Shown: positions 1 through 11,824 of the stretch, piece after piece
Layout: every line of letters begins with the position of its first letter
Numbering within the stretch: position 1 is the first letter of the stretch
Assembly (NCBI GenBank): GCA_036365515.1
Contig: CM070874.1
Span: 109,939,235 to 110,003,234 of the forward strand
Direction: 5' to 3'
DNA: 64,000 bases
From: Torymus aiolomorphi
Taxonomy: Eukaryota > Arthropoda > Insecta > Hymenoptera > Torymidae
Program-made: the position numbers and the translations under genes
Notes under the pieces: generated by a model
The model's input: the letters and a program-made list of their open reading frames with translations, nothing else
The model's database searches: none
Told to the model about the DNA's origin: nothing

Positions 1-3000
1 TTGCTACTTTGACGTCAAGCGTTTATAATTAGCAGGGGATTCTGCGTAAAAGTTTTCGAATCATTGAATAGGCTGAAAAATATATTTGGGACGTATTTAC
101 TTTGATCATTGGAAAAAGAGTTATATAGAAAAAATTGGGGACTCTTGAGAAATCATTTCTACTATTTGTAAAGTCAAAACTTTTTACTATGTTATTAGGG
201 GTAATTTTTTACTTTTAAATTATAAATCAGAACTTATCACTGCTTCGTCAGAATTTCTACGAAATTCGGTGTATGTATATGGCCAAAAATTTTAGAACTG
301 TATGTGTAATGAATTTATTTTAACGAAATTTACAAGATACATATAATAAACTTGAAAAATTAAGATTTTTGAATTCTTAAAGTTTATGTTTTACGTGAAA
401 TAGACAAAAAACCCAAGGACTTCAAATTTTGGACAAAATTGAGAAGATCATTATCTATGTTCTCAATATGTGTTCCGTAAGTGTCTACATCTTAACGATT
501 ACAATGCCTTAAAACGAAAAACATGCTTAATTGCTTATTTTATAGCACATAAAATGGAAGAACGTGAATATTTAAATTTCAAAGGCATTCATCTCGATAC
601 AACAGATTTCTTTACGAACGAGTTTGCGATGAGCAAACTAAAAGTCTTAAGAGCATGTGAAATCTTTTTAAAAATTACCAGAAACGTAATGCCAAAACGG
701 CGTTTCAACTGACAAAAAATTAGAACAAGACTGCAAGTTTCTTACTTAATGTCCTCATTATGATCTTCTAGATGAAATACAATTATAGGGAAGGAACTTT
801 TAATTCATCAAAATCGTCTGAAACCGTCTGGAATAATCTAATGACCAAATACAGCAACCTAAGGTATTCCGAACCGGGCTTCCGAACTCCGTTTGATGAT
901 TAAATTATACAAAAACAAGATATTCCTCATCGCTATTTTACGGGCGCCATAATTAGAATGGAAAACTATAAATCATTAAAGCCGAAATTAACTGCCACCT
1001 CCGAATAACTCCCCAGCTCGCTCATCGTTCAGGCATGCGGTCACATTTCCCCAAAACCCCTTCCAACAATACCAATATATCGGCTAACCGCAAAACGACG
1101 ATGACTCTACCACTTTTAACACTCTTAAAAACTGTGGAAACCCAGGACCCAATGACCCCGACAATAAAACAAATCAAAGCGTTACAAAAACATCTTTCTC
1201 TCTCTCGCGTGCGGGCGCGTGTATAATATCACCAGCGTATAATAATGAAAAGACTAAGAGGTACCTACGAGCGCGTCAATAAAATCCCACATCAATACTC
1301 GCGCGGGAAAGAAAGAGGAGCCGAAAACTCGCCGGCCGGTGATATTGCATGACCTAACTCGCCGTACTCTATGGCCCCGCGGGCGGTGCGCGTAGCGCGG
1401 AAAACAAGGAGCCGGCGCGGGAGCCATTAGCCTCTTACGGTGCGCGCTGCGGTAATTGGTACGTTGCCTCGCGGCGCGCGGGTGCGCACGCACGCAGACA
1501 CTGACGATGGGATCGCGGCAGACCGGCGACTTTTTGGAGATTACTCTTTTACTGGTGGTTTGATTGGTTTGATAAAGGTTGCGGCTTTTGCAAGCTTTAT
1601 GCGCGCGGGGGGACATTGGGTAAGCGGTATATACGTATAACAATGTCTTACGGCGTTTTTGAGTGTACCGATTGCGGAGGAGAGGAGAGGAGATAGGTTG
1701 GTAGCTAAAACGCGGGCTGTTAAGTTTTATTGAGAGCCATTCCGAAATGTGGTTTTATCTGAGGATGATGATATCCAATTTCGCATTATAATTTTATTGA
1801 TATGGATGTGATTTTCCAGTATTCTGCATATCAATTTGGACCGGCCACCCAAGACGATTTATAACATTAGCGAAATCTTAGGTCTCACGTGACGTGTGCG
1901 GATTTTTCTGAAGTTTCTGAATGGAATTCCTTTTCCATAAACATCACTGGGAAAAAAACTTCATTTATTAATATACATAGCCACTAATTTATCCATTATG
2001 GCACCGTCTTAGCCTTAGAAAAAATAATTTATTGTTACCGGTTGTTGGTTGACTTTACGTTGATTTACCGTTGACTGTTATGTCACGTACTTTACGAAAA
2101 CTAAGACATTAGCCGTAAATTATTGCAGCTGAAAAATGTTTTCAATAATGGAATGCATAGTTTTTTGTCTTTAGAGGTATAACTCCGGTTTATCCATAAA
2201 TTAGTTTGAGGAAACTATTTCCATACAGTTGCGATATATTAGGCTTCGCTTCGATTTTTTCACTTCCAATTTGTAATCTCGCCATTCGATTTACAACGCT
2301 TTTAATTTTATTATTATGATATATAAAAAGCTTAACTCCTTGTTAATGAATAATTAAAAAATTCAAATCCATTAAATTTTGTTTACTTTTATAGTCAACA
2401 TTTTATCTGCATACCCGAATAATAATAACACTTGAGAAATTGTTTATGATCGAAATAAATTTAAAATTTGTTGGTAAATTACATAAACAATTTTTCTTTA
2501 TAAAAGAAATTATTATTTATAAAAAAAATCAATTCTTTGATTGATCGGCATAACAACTTAAGCATATTTGGTCTCAACTTTATTTATAAAATACTGTTTT
2601 TATCACTAATAGAATTGAAAATGCTAATAAACTTGTTTCTAGATTTATTAGATTCTAGAAATAACTTTTTAGTATCTTAAAAATTTCAACTTTAATGCTA
2701 TTCTTTATATAACTAAATTAATTAATAAACACGTTAAAGTTTTTTTTCTCTAGAGTGAACAAAATCGTTAACTATCAATACGGGTATATAATACATTATT
2801 TTGAATCGTATATTCAAGTATATATTATTTATATTCAAATATATATTCCCTTATTTTTTGTCTTTCGTAGAGAACCAAAAAACGTCAACGGGTCAAACAT
2901 AAAAAACTCATTCTTTTAACTTAATTATTTATGAAATAGTTAAGTAAACCCTTCCAGATACAATGTCCATTGGAGTTTAGGCATAACGAAAAAAATTTTA

Positions 3001-4131
3001 AATAATGATTAATCAAATTTAACAGTGCAAAATCTCGATATGGACAACTCTAATTAATATAATAAAAATTATAGAAACATGTATTTGTAACTTCTGTTTA
3101 TATCGATGTATATATCTATAAATATTAAAAAACCCATCATCATGACTGAGTTTAATTCAAGTTTGAAAGACCCTGGTAGAAATGCTATCCATAAATTACA
3201 TATTGCTTCCTTCTAGAAGAAGCTTTTTTTAGTTAACATTATGGCTGAAAACAATATTTTGCTTTTATAATAATTATGTACCAATTCAAAGTAAATTTTA
3301 GCATTTATATTTGACAACATTGACATTTTATACACTATGTTCTTGTTATATATAAGATAACTTGGGGTAACTCGGCCACCTTAAGCGGAATATTTTCTAG
3401 CTCCTTCTGTAAATGCGTTGAAAAATAATTATAAGAAAGGCTTCAAAGTATACTAAATATACTGCCAAGAAAAAAATTAAGAACGCCTCATATGCGATAT
3501 TAGCTTTGTAGGGATACAAAAGTGTAAAATGTGCGTTTTGGCCAAATTATATATATTATATATAAATGATTTTGGAATTCTATATAGGACTTGGCCGTAA
3601 ACTAAAAAAAAATACATTTTGATCAATGAAATTGACTATTGCTAATCATATTTTTAAAGTTTCTTCTCACAAAAGAGACACACAAATCACCTCATGAACG
3701 TAATACGAATTTCACACTTTGTCATATCTATTGGATCACATCTTCTTTACAGATTCTACAAAACCAGGAAACATGTTTTTGTTTCTTTTTACTGATACAC
3801 AACTTTTGTTCTTTTTTATTTTTACACCACTTTATTTTTAATGTTTGATTGTTTACAACTTCGCCATTTTTTTTAAATGACTTTTGTAAAATAAGCCTTT
3901 TGCTATTTGCAATTTTTTGAGTTTTTGCTGCGCTCATCGGTTTACGCCGTTATGCCGGTTATGTGCAATTCACATTTGGTTTGGCTTGGCTGCATATATT
4001 TATGTATAATATGCATTCATATAAGTTAACACATTAACTAACATTAAAATATCGATAATTTTCTCCCAGGGAACAACAAATTTTAATATAGATCCACAGC
4101 ATATATATACTAAGAATTGAAAAAGATTGTC
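1..4131. other. no gene recognised (AT-rich, one GC-rich block)
   Basis: I see no conserved coding sequence here. Short open frames such as 470-712 (80 codons) show no family I recognise and no splice context. A GC/CpG-rich block at about 1180-1520 contrasts with the AT-rich surroundings. It is open in several frames at once, which is what GC-rich non-coding DNA gives, so it may be a promoter or 5' exon of a gene outside the window. The rest is AT-rich intergenic or intronic sequence. Confidence 0.5.
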
Positions 4132-5014
4132 CATATATCTGTGGCTTCCAGGAATAACTACTTAAATGACTTTTTGTCAAAATTGAGTTAGCACCAGAAT
4201 TTATATGTAACTTGAATATTGTAACTAAGACTGCGTATATGACTGTATCCTTTTTTGGAATTTGCCAAAAATAAAACATTATTCTATATTCTATTCTATT
4301 CTATTATATCTCCTAACTACCCTTTTTCATGTAGACTTGGTCCGGAAATCTGAAACGCGTTCAAAGAGCAAATATCAGCTAAGTGCATAACCACTTAACT
4401 GCACCTGTGCCCGAAAACCCCACTTAACTGAATATTTATATTTAATTAAAATCACTGTTTTGAACTTAATACTATGCAATAAACAGATTATGACATACCT
4501 ACTTTTATAGCAACAAAGATCAAAGGCAATAGATAATAGAAGGTAATATAACAGCTTTGATTGCCAGGCGATGGGGTGAGTGTGCATAAACAGTAACTGA
4601 GTGACGTTCGGTATACGGTTTACCGAATTCCGTTGACTTCACGCACATTCTGTTGGGAGGCTCATGCGCGGGAATGAATATTTAAAAAAGAATTCGTGTT
4701 CTATGTTTTAAGTGTAGAAATAGCTCTGTTATTTATCTTATTTGAACAATTTTTAACTACACACTTACCGAAATAACGACTTAACTGCATTGTTTTGTTT
4801 GTTTATACAAAGAACAAAAATGTATTCTAGCAGCTGATAGTGGAGTTCGAAAGATATTCGATACCTTTGTATATGTCTAAATTGTTATGACTTATCTCGC
4901 GCATTTTTTTCGATCTTACATATAAAGTGTCATGAGAGAAATTTTAAAACGGCGATTTCTCGAAAACGCGTACAAGTGGGTTAAGTCGTTATTCCTGGAA
5001 GCCACAGATATATG
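4132..5014. mobile_element. DNA-transposon-like element with ~28-bp terminal inverted repeats
   Basis: The left end at 4132-4165 reads ATATCTGTGGCTTCCAGG and continues into AATAACTACTTAA. The reverse complement of this stretch is found at about 4980-5014. Similar short motifs (AACTGC preceded by CGACTTA or CCACTTA) also occur inside. No transposase frame is visible, so this is a non-autonomous element of about 880 bp. The superfamily is not determined. Confidence 0.6.
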
Positions 5015-5017
5015 CAA

Positions 5018-7530
5018 CGCTCTTTCTACGAATCGGAAACTTGCAACTCCTAAATTTCAATTTTAAATCTCGTACATCAACTTTTCCAATGATGAATAAT
5101 CAATCAATATCATTATCAAGAATATTTAAGTATCCTCGGTAAGAATAATATAACCCTGCGTGTTTCAACTCAAGCTACACGCAACCTGGCGACATTATCG
5201 TCGTGATTCTTCTTGACTATGTGCAGAATAAAGATTTATGCTCCTTTATCGGACATTCAATTCGCTAATTTATCGAGCGCGCAATTCATTAAATCAACAC
5301 GTATAAATTAAATTTTTACTGCCGCTTAGTTAATTAGGTGTGGTAAATTTTACACACGCGCGAACCACGCGCATTGTGTCAAACTGGAAACGCGCGGTTT
5401 GCTATTTTCAGTTTCTGTCGCTCTCCCCTCTCTCTCCTTTTCTCTCTCTCTCTCTCCCTCGCTCCGCAATTTGCTGAATTATAGGTGCTTAAACTCCAGC
5501 CACGCGCTAACTGACCAGCGCACAGGTATATATAACGTAAGTAGTATAGGCACGCTACTTACGTACGTCGTACAAACCCAAGTGAGCGCAAAATCCAAGA
5601 ATTAATCAGACTCGGCTCTTCTTATTAAATTAAACCACGGTAACTGAACTCTACATTACGTCGACAAAGAACGTTTTCAGCAATGCTCAATAAAGAGGAT
5701 AAACCCATATACACTACATCTATATATGAACGTAGAGAGTTACATCGCCGCGCGATCGCACATTTACGCGGGTGAGTGAGTTAGCGCGAAAAAAAACGAG
5801 CGACTGTAAGGCAGAAGATTAAAAAGGCATCCGCGAGCGCGCGGCGGTATATAAAAAAGAGCGAGGGAGAGAGAGAGAGAGAAAAAAGGATATTTAATAT
5901 ACTAATGACACGCCCGGGGGCATCGATTCCACTCGCGAGCGCGCAACTTCGCAATGTTTTTGCCGAGCAGTCGTCGTCGTTCGTCGTCGTCGCTACATTT
6001 TCTTAATCCGTCAAACCCCGTGTCGCATTATGCCTACACCTACCGGAATTCTACCGGTTAAGTATATATATTCAAAATCGATCGAGTACAGGCATACACG
6101 GGATGCATAAAACATTTCTCTTTTGTTTCCCCTCTCTGCTATATCTTGCGCGGCCTGGTGATGCGGATTATTGCGCAACCGAAACGTTCTACAACGAAAT
6201 GCGACTGGCGCTTCGCATAATATATGTATACAGACGTATACCTGTATATACACGAGTTATGAAGATATTACTTAAATTTCTTCGGAGAAATGAATGTTGA
6301 GAGCGCCTGAATAGCAGTATAGGGATTGAAGAGGGTTTCAGATGTGAAAACAAGCAACGATTTGTAAGAGTATAGGCATGTAATGCGCGAATCGCCGCGA
6401 ACGCCATGTATAATCTTTAATTGACGCTGATTCAGTTTGAGAAAAGGATCGTTTTCGCGTCTATATCGAAGTGAATGGAGAATCCGTGACGATTGGGCAA
6501 CGCGCGCGATACATACCTTTTGAATGCTGCAGAGCTGAGAGTCATGAATTTGCGAAACGCTTTAGCGATTTGAATCGGCGATTGGCCGCTAAAAGTGCGT
6601 GACATTGAGCAAATGTCGATTAATAGGTTACTCTCTATATAGCTGACGTTGAAGTGGGTCTTGAACGATTTTTGAATGGTGTTCTTAGATGCGGATGGTT
6701 CGCTCATGCAAATTCGTTGCGCACTAGCTTTATGATGACTCATTGTTTAATGATGCACTCTTGTATATTAGCCTAGATGTCGAGGTTTCGGATTAAGTGA
6801 ATCTAATGTTGATTTAAAGGTCAAATTGATGGATACAAGCCAAGTTATTTGTGAAACTCCATACTTTTGGGTAAGAAGATGGTGCTTAAAAACTCATTTC
6901 AGATCTTATTAGACGCAAGTATCATTGGAATCTTTAGGTTAGTTGTTTAATGATCACGAATACTATCATTACGGCTTCTAGCCTTTTTTTCCATTGTTAG
7001 GACACATATCGGGCAATTGTTCTGCTCACCTACGTCGCATCGCTTGAAATGCCCAAAAATTTCGAAATTCCTCGCTAGTTATTCGTCGGACTTCTGTTAA
7101 GTTCACGTAATTGATAATCGTCTGAAAAATTATTTAGAAAGTTAAAAAACATTTCTAACTCGTTCTTTTTCTTATACAACATCTTCGGCATCAATAACGT
7201 GTCGTGTCATATCTTCGAATATATCCACATACTTTGGGCATGCACGAGGACGTCTCGAAATTCGTACTTATACTAGACAAACGGTTTGTCTTAAATTTTA
7301 TGACGAGTGAAAGAATATAAAAAGGTACGACCATCGGATCAGTGAGGATTGAGTAAGGATAGCTAGATGTTTCAAGTCTAATAAGGCTTATGGCCATTAC
7401 ATAAAAAAAAAGTTAAAGATACGGTGTAAGCCAAACCATAGTTCTATTTTTATTAGATTTTTAGCATTGAATATTAATTTTTTCATATCCAGCTCCCATC
7501 TTCGCGCTCCTTGCGGCTATTAAAATACCC
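5018..7530. other. no gene recognised; GC-rich, promoter-like block 5340-6010
   Basis: The interval contains a GC/CpG-rich stretch with polypyrimidine (TC)n at about 5427-5460, a TATATAAAAAA box at 5848-5858 and (GA)n directly after it. GA repeats next to a TATA box are common in insect promoters, so this could be a transcription start for a gene I cannot see. No coding frame is recognisable; the short frames at 6011-6743 have no family resemblance. Confidence 0.3.
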
Positions 7531-8220
7531 TTAAGGTGGCTTCACCGCGAGAATTGAGAAGATTAATGAAATTTTTTTACAATCGTTTGTTAACATGCTA
7601 TGATGGAAAAAACGATATCACATAATAGTATGATTTATAAAGTACCAAAAAAAAAATTTTTCAAGGAAATTTCAATATTGCAAAAGTAGATATCGCTATT
7701 TAAAAAAAAGTTCAACTATCAATGTAAATCTTTTTTATTTTTGATCCGATTCAAAATTGGAAGGGCTTATTTTGTTCCTTGTGCAATTTCATAGGGAGTC
7801 AACAACGATATCAAAATTGAAAAATTTTCAAAACCGGCAAAGATACATCCACTTGTTTATAGATTCGTGTATGCTTTTTAGACACTTGAGTTAAAGAAAT
7901 AGTTGTATCTTTGCAGGTTTTTAAAATTTTTCCATTTTGATATCGTTGACTCCTTATGGAATAGCACAAGGAACAAAAAAATGAGCCCTTCCAATTTTGA
8001 GTCGGATCAAAAATAAAAAATATTTAGATTGATAGTTGAACTTTTTTTAAATTGGCGATATCTACTTTTGCAATATTGAGATTTCGTTGAAAAAATTTTT
8101 ATTTATTACTTTATGAATCGTATTATTATGTGACATCGTTTTTTACATTATACCATGTGAACAAACGATTGTAAAAAAATGTTGTAAATCTTCCCGATTT
8201 TCGCGGTTAAGCCACCTTAA
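7531..8220. mobile_element. 690-bp foldback MITE bounded by TTAA (piggyBac-like)
   Basis: The two halves are near-perfect reverse complements: the arms are about 320 bp with a short central loop near 7850-7900. The ends read TTAAGGTGGCTTCACCGCGA and TCGCGGTTAAGCCACCTTAA. TTAA at both ends fits the TTAA target duplication of the piggyBac superfamily, but TTAA could simply be part of the repeat. There is no coding capacity. Transcripts would form a long hairpin. Related end fragments (GGTGG next to TTAA) occur near 3380 and 19280. Confidence 0.8.
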
Positions 8221-9161
8221 TCTCAAAAATTAAACGAGTGATTTATACTTCATTGCCAAAAAAAAATTCTAGAATAGTCTTCACCTTGGATGTACAATTA
8301 AATTAATTGAAAAAAAAAATCCATTAATAAATATTCAAATGATTTTTATAAAGTACGGATGGTGTACGATAAAAAGATTATTATAAAATAAGGTATACGA
8401 TAAAGCCAATTAAGTTTGACATTGTGTGGCGTAGTGACCTTTAACATAAAATATAATTGAATAAATGCTTTTCACCTTAAAAACCTCTGTAAGAAGCGAC
8501 TAAATTGATCTGCCTGCAATTCACAATTCTTTATTACCAAGTAAATGGCTATCATATAGGAAATTTTTCGAATAAAGTTTATAAACATGAATTTTATCCC
8601 AAGCATGGTCATCTATTATTATGCCGATCCTGGTTAATCTTATCATAAAATTTATCCGCTTGAACAATTTCTCTTCGCTGTTTCTGTATACAATCTTTGA
8701 TACGAAGATAATATCTCTGAGTAGTTTTTTAAAATGATTACAGTATTTTACGAGTTTGTTTATTTCTCATTACGTAAATAGGGATCTATATAAAACAATC
8801 TTGCAAGAGTCAGGATCAGAATAAAGTATGTACATCAAATTTTATGTTATTCATCTTTATTATTCCACTGGATCATTTTCCTTTCAAATTGATATGCAAA
8901 CAATTTACCATTTTCAAAGTACCTATTTGCAAAAATGTTAACAAAATAAAAATGTAAACTTTTGTTGCGAATTTAATTCAGAAATAAAACTGTAGTCAAC
9001 TTATATAAGGCATATTATAATCTTAAAAGGAATCTCTCGACATTTAATTTCAACAGACAGATGCTTACAATCTAGATAATTAACAAAAAGTAAAGAAAAA
9101 AAGGAAAACTGTAATCCTAAAAATTTGCACAGAACGTTACTTAAAAATGCAATTTTCACTC

Positions 9162-9426
9162 TACACTGAGAGAAGGATTTGTTTACTGTTAACATGGCAT
9201 TGTAACTGTTAACATGCGTATGTTTAAATATGACCAAATATAGGCATTGTAACAGTTAATATACCATATGTTACTGGTAAACATTGATATTGTAACAGTT
9301 ACTATATTGGATTTGACCGTCAAAATCTTCTCTATTCAAATATACGATATTGTAACAGTTACAATATTGCAATTCTAATCAAATAGATAAATATGTTAAC
9401 TATAACAATATTCTTCTCTCAGTGTA
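9162..9426. mobile_element. MITE, TACACTGAGAG terminal repeats (copy 1)
   Basis: The element begins TACACTGAGAGAAGGAT and ends with the inverse, ATTCTTCTCTCAGTGTA. The 265-bp interior is rich in repeated GTAACAGTTA/TAACTGTTA motifs. The same family recurs at 16571-17156, and a cousin lies at 15861-16097. It has no coding capacity. Confidence 0.75.
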
Positions 9427-11486
9427 GACATTTTAAAAATGGTAGGTCAATGACTTCTAAATTTGTAGACACAATATTATTAACGTTATATTTAAAATAA
9501 TATATGTCTATTCCAAGACGATGTAACTCTGTTATCTTTGATTTTGCAAGCGAATGTCCTCATTCAGTTCCCCAAAAACCAAGGAATGACGGAGATATGG
9601 TAATTCTGTAGACATTTTTTCTTTCCCGAAACCCGATTAAAAAGTAACTTTTATTTTAAAAATGCTTATAAAAACTATACAACCGATAGCAATTACATCC
9701 CATCCCAGACGAACCATAAATCTTTGTCCATCATCTACAGCCATATCGAAACACTCTAAATCGCTTTATACAGTTACACCCAATACATAATTACCTATAC
9801 TAACGTCGAAAGAAGGACGTCACAAAGCGAGGAATAATAAAAATGCACCTTAGCATTATCGAGTTTTCGTTATTTTTTTCTCCCCGTCATTATATACTTA
9901 CACGCGCTCTATCGCTATCTTATACCATTTTATCGTAAAAACTTCCTGATACTGTTTCGTGCGCATAAACATCGCGATTTTACGATTGATGAACGACTGC
10001 GGATGGTAAGTGTAGAGTGGCGAATATCTATGGGGAGTCTTCGGCCCCTACGGCTACAGATGTAATCAGTTTGGACGGGACTCTGTCGACGACGACCTTT
10101 GGATAAAGTGTGCGAAAAAGGATTAAATTTTAAAATTATTTTACTGCCTCGTTTATTTGTGTGTATGTATATGTATATACGATATATCTCGTTAGCAACT
10201 GGTACTACAAGCAATGACCATTATTCTAATGACGCTCGAAATGTCGTCTGAGATGGGCCAGCCGGCGTGTACAAGACATTTGTCAGGAAATGTAAGTGCT
10301 TTTAGCAAACGTTAAATGAAGCCATATTCGTTGGAGATAAACGGATTAACTTTCACGTGGAGATCTAAGCGTTGGGATTTTTGAATGATATTAATTTATT
10401 ACAGCATCTTCTAATTCACTTAAAATGTATAAATTATCTAAGTCTCTTAGATGTTCTCTGTGGTGCGGTTTGAACAAATATCATATATCATTTTATAGAG
10501 TTTATTTAAAATTATTATATAGGTATACATAAATAATGATTATCCCATATATTACGGGAAATGCTGTTACTATATAAATATTCGTTTCACTTTTCGAAAA
10601 GAATCTCGTAATGAAAGAGTACTTTCTCACGAGGTAATGAATCAGCTGTATTAAAAGTTCTCATACCTAAATGAAGAGTAAATTAAGAAACAGCTGGCAT
10701 AAGATGGCAAGATAGTAGTAACGCACTTACGCACTTATAAATATGCAAGTAGTACGTACCGACTTTAGTTGGACACTGCCACCGTTTCTGTAGCCGCCAT
10801 GTACGGGCAATGTTTCGTGCTCTAATTTAGATCCTAATTTGGAGTTGCGTTTGTACATTAGCTAATGTATTTTTCATCCAGCTATTTTTCCTAAAATATT
10901 TGAAATGCAAAGAGATTTTTTTTAGATATTTTATCAGACATTTTGAATAATTTTGGTTTTTGAAGGGATTATAAAGTAAAAATTTAGCAAGATACGTGAA
11001 TAATATTAAAAAAATTATAGTAAAAAAGTATATATACAGCTCCCAACAAAAATTAATTTATAATGTTAAAATAATGATAAATAATTACATAAAATAATTA
11101 TATAAAATAGTCAATCGATCCTCGATCTGAAACGCAATCCGAATATTATAAGCTTTAGAATAAAAAATCAAAGCATAATTAATTTAATAATATTGATAAA
11201 AATGATGAAACTTTTGCAAGTTTGCTTCAATTCGTAATTTTTCACGTTTATGTAATATTCGAATTTCGATTCCGCACAGATCGATTAAACAAGAAATTAA
11301 TTAACTATTTTATATCATTATTTATCCTAATCTTTTTGCAAATATTGTACAGCCATAAAATCCTAAACATAAGGTGAACAAATTAATAAGATTCTATCTA
11401 ATATTTGAACATAATGATTTAAAAAATTGAAGTATATTTTGTTGCGAAATTCTCTTTTATAACTGTTTTTTCCATACCTATCCTCC
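9427..11486. other. no gene recognised
   Basis: AT-rich sequence without a supportable gene. The 94-codon minus-strand frame at 9930-10214 shows no family features. Around 11040-11340 there is a weak palindromic stretch that resembles the element at 50356-50704 and may be an old relative. Confidence 0.4.
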
Positions 11487-11824
11487 ATCCCGCATTCGCC
11501 CAGGGGCGAATGCCTGTGGGGCGGAGAAAACCTATAGGCAAACCACGTGGGATAAATCCTAATTAGGAAGAAACCCGCCCCGAGATGATCGGTGTATTGG
11601 AATAATTCAGTTTGGATGTCTAGGTCACATTCCGTAGGCTTAGGACACCGAAACTGTATTATTTATCCACACCTCCCGCTCAGTTTGTAAGAAGGCAATT
11701 CAACACCTAACCGATCACACGAGGTAGTCACAGAAAAAGAAGCGGTCACCCATCCAACTAGTAACCGCGCCCTTTACGGCTTAATTTCGGTGATCGGCCG
11801 AGATGGCAACTATGCGTTACCTGC
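11487..11824 (-). mobile_element. 5S-rRNA-derived SINE (SINE3-like)
   Basis: Read on the minus strand, about 11735-11815 contains the internal part of 5S rRNA: CCGATCACCGAAATTAAGC, then GGGCGCGGTTA, then GATGGGTGACCGCTT. These are the conserved blocks that carry the RNA polymerase III internal promoter. Downstream the sequence departs from 5S and continues for about 240 bp. It ends in a strong hairpin (GCATTCGCCC/GGGCGAATGC at about 11491-11513). 5S-headed SINEs are an established class (SINE3). The 5S 5' segment is diverged and the 3' segment of 5S is missing, so this is not a functional 5S gene. Element ends are approximate. Confidence 0.7.

Noticed and set aside
1254..1643. 129-codon minus-strand frame in a GC-rich block
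   Set aside because: The opposite strand is also open here, the protein is Arg/Pro/Ala-rich without domains, and no splice context fits. This is expected of CpG-rich non-coding DNA.
11735..11815. functional 5S rRNA gene
   Set aside because: Only the internal promoter part matches. The 5' stem and the 3' third of 5S are absent or replaced.
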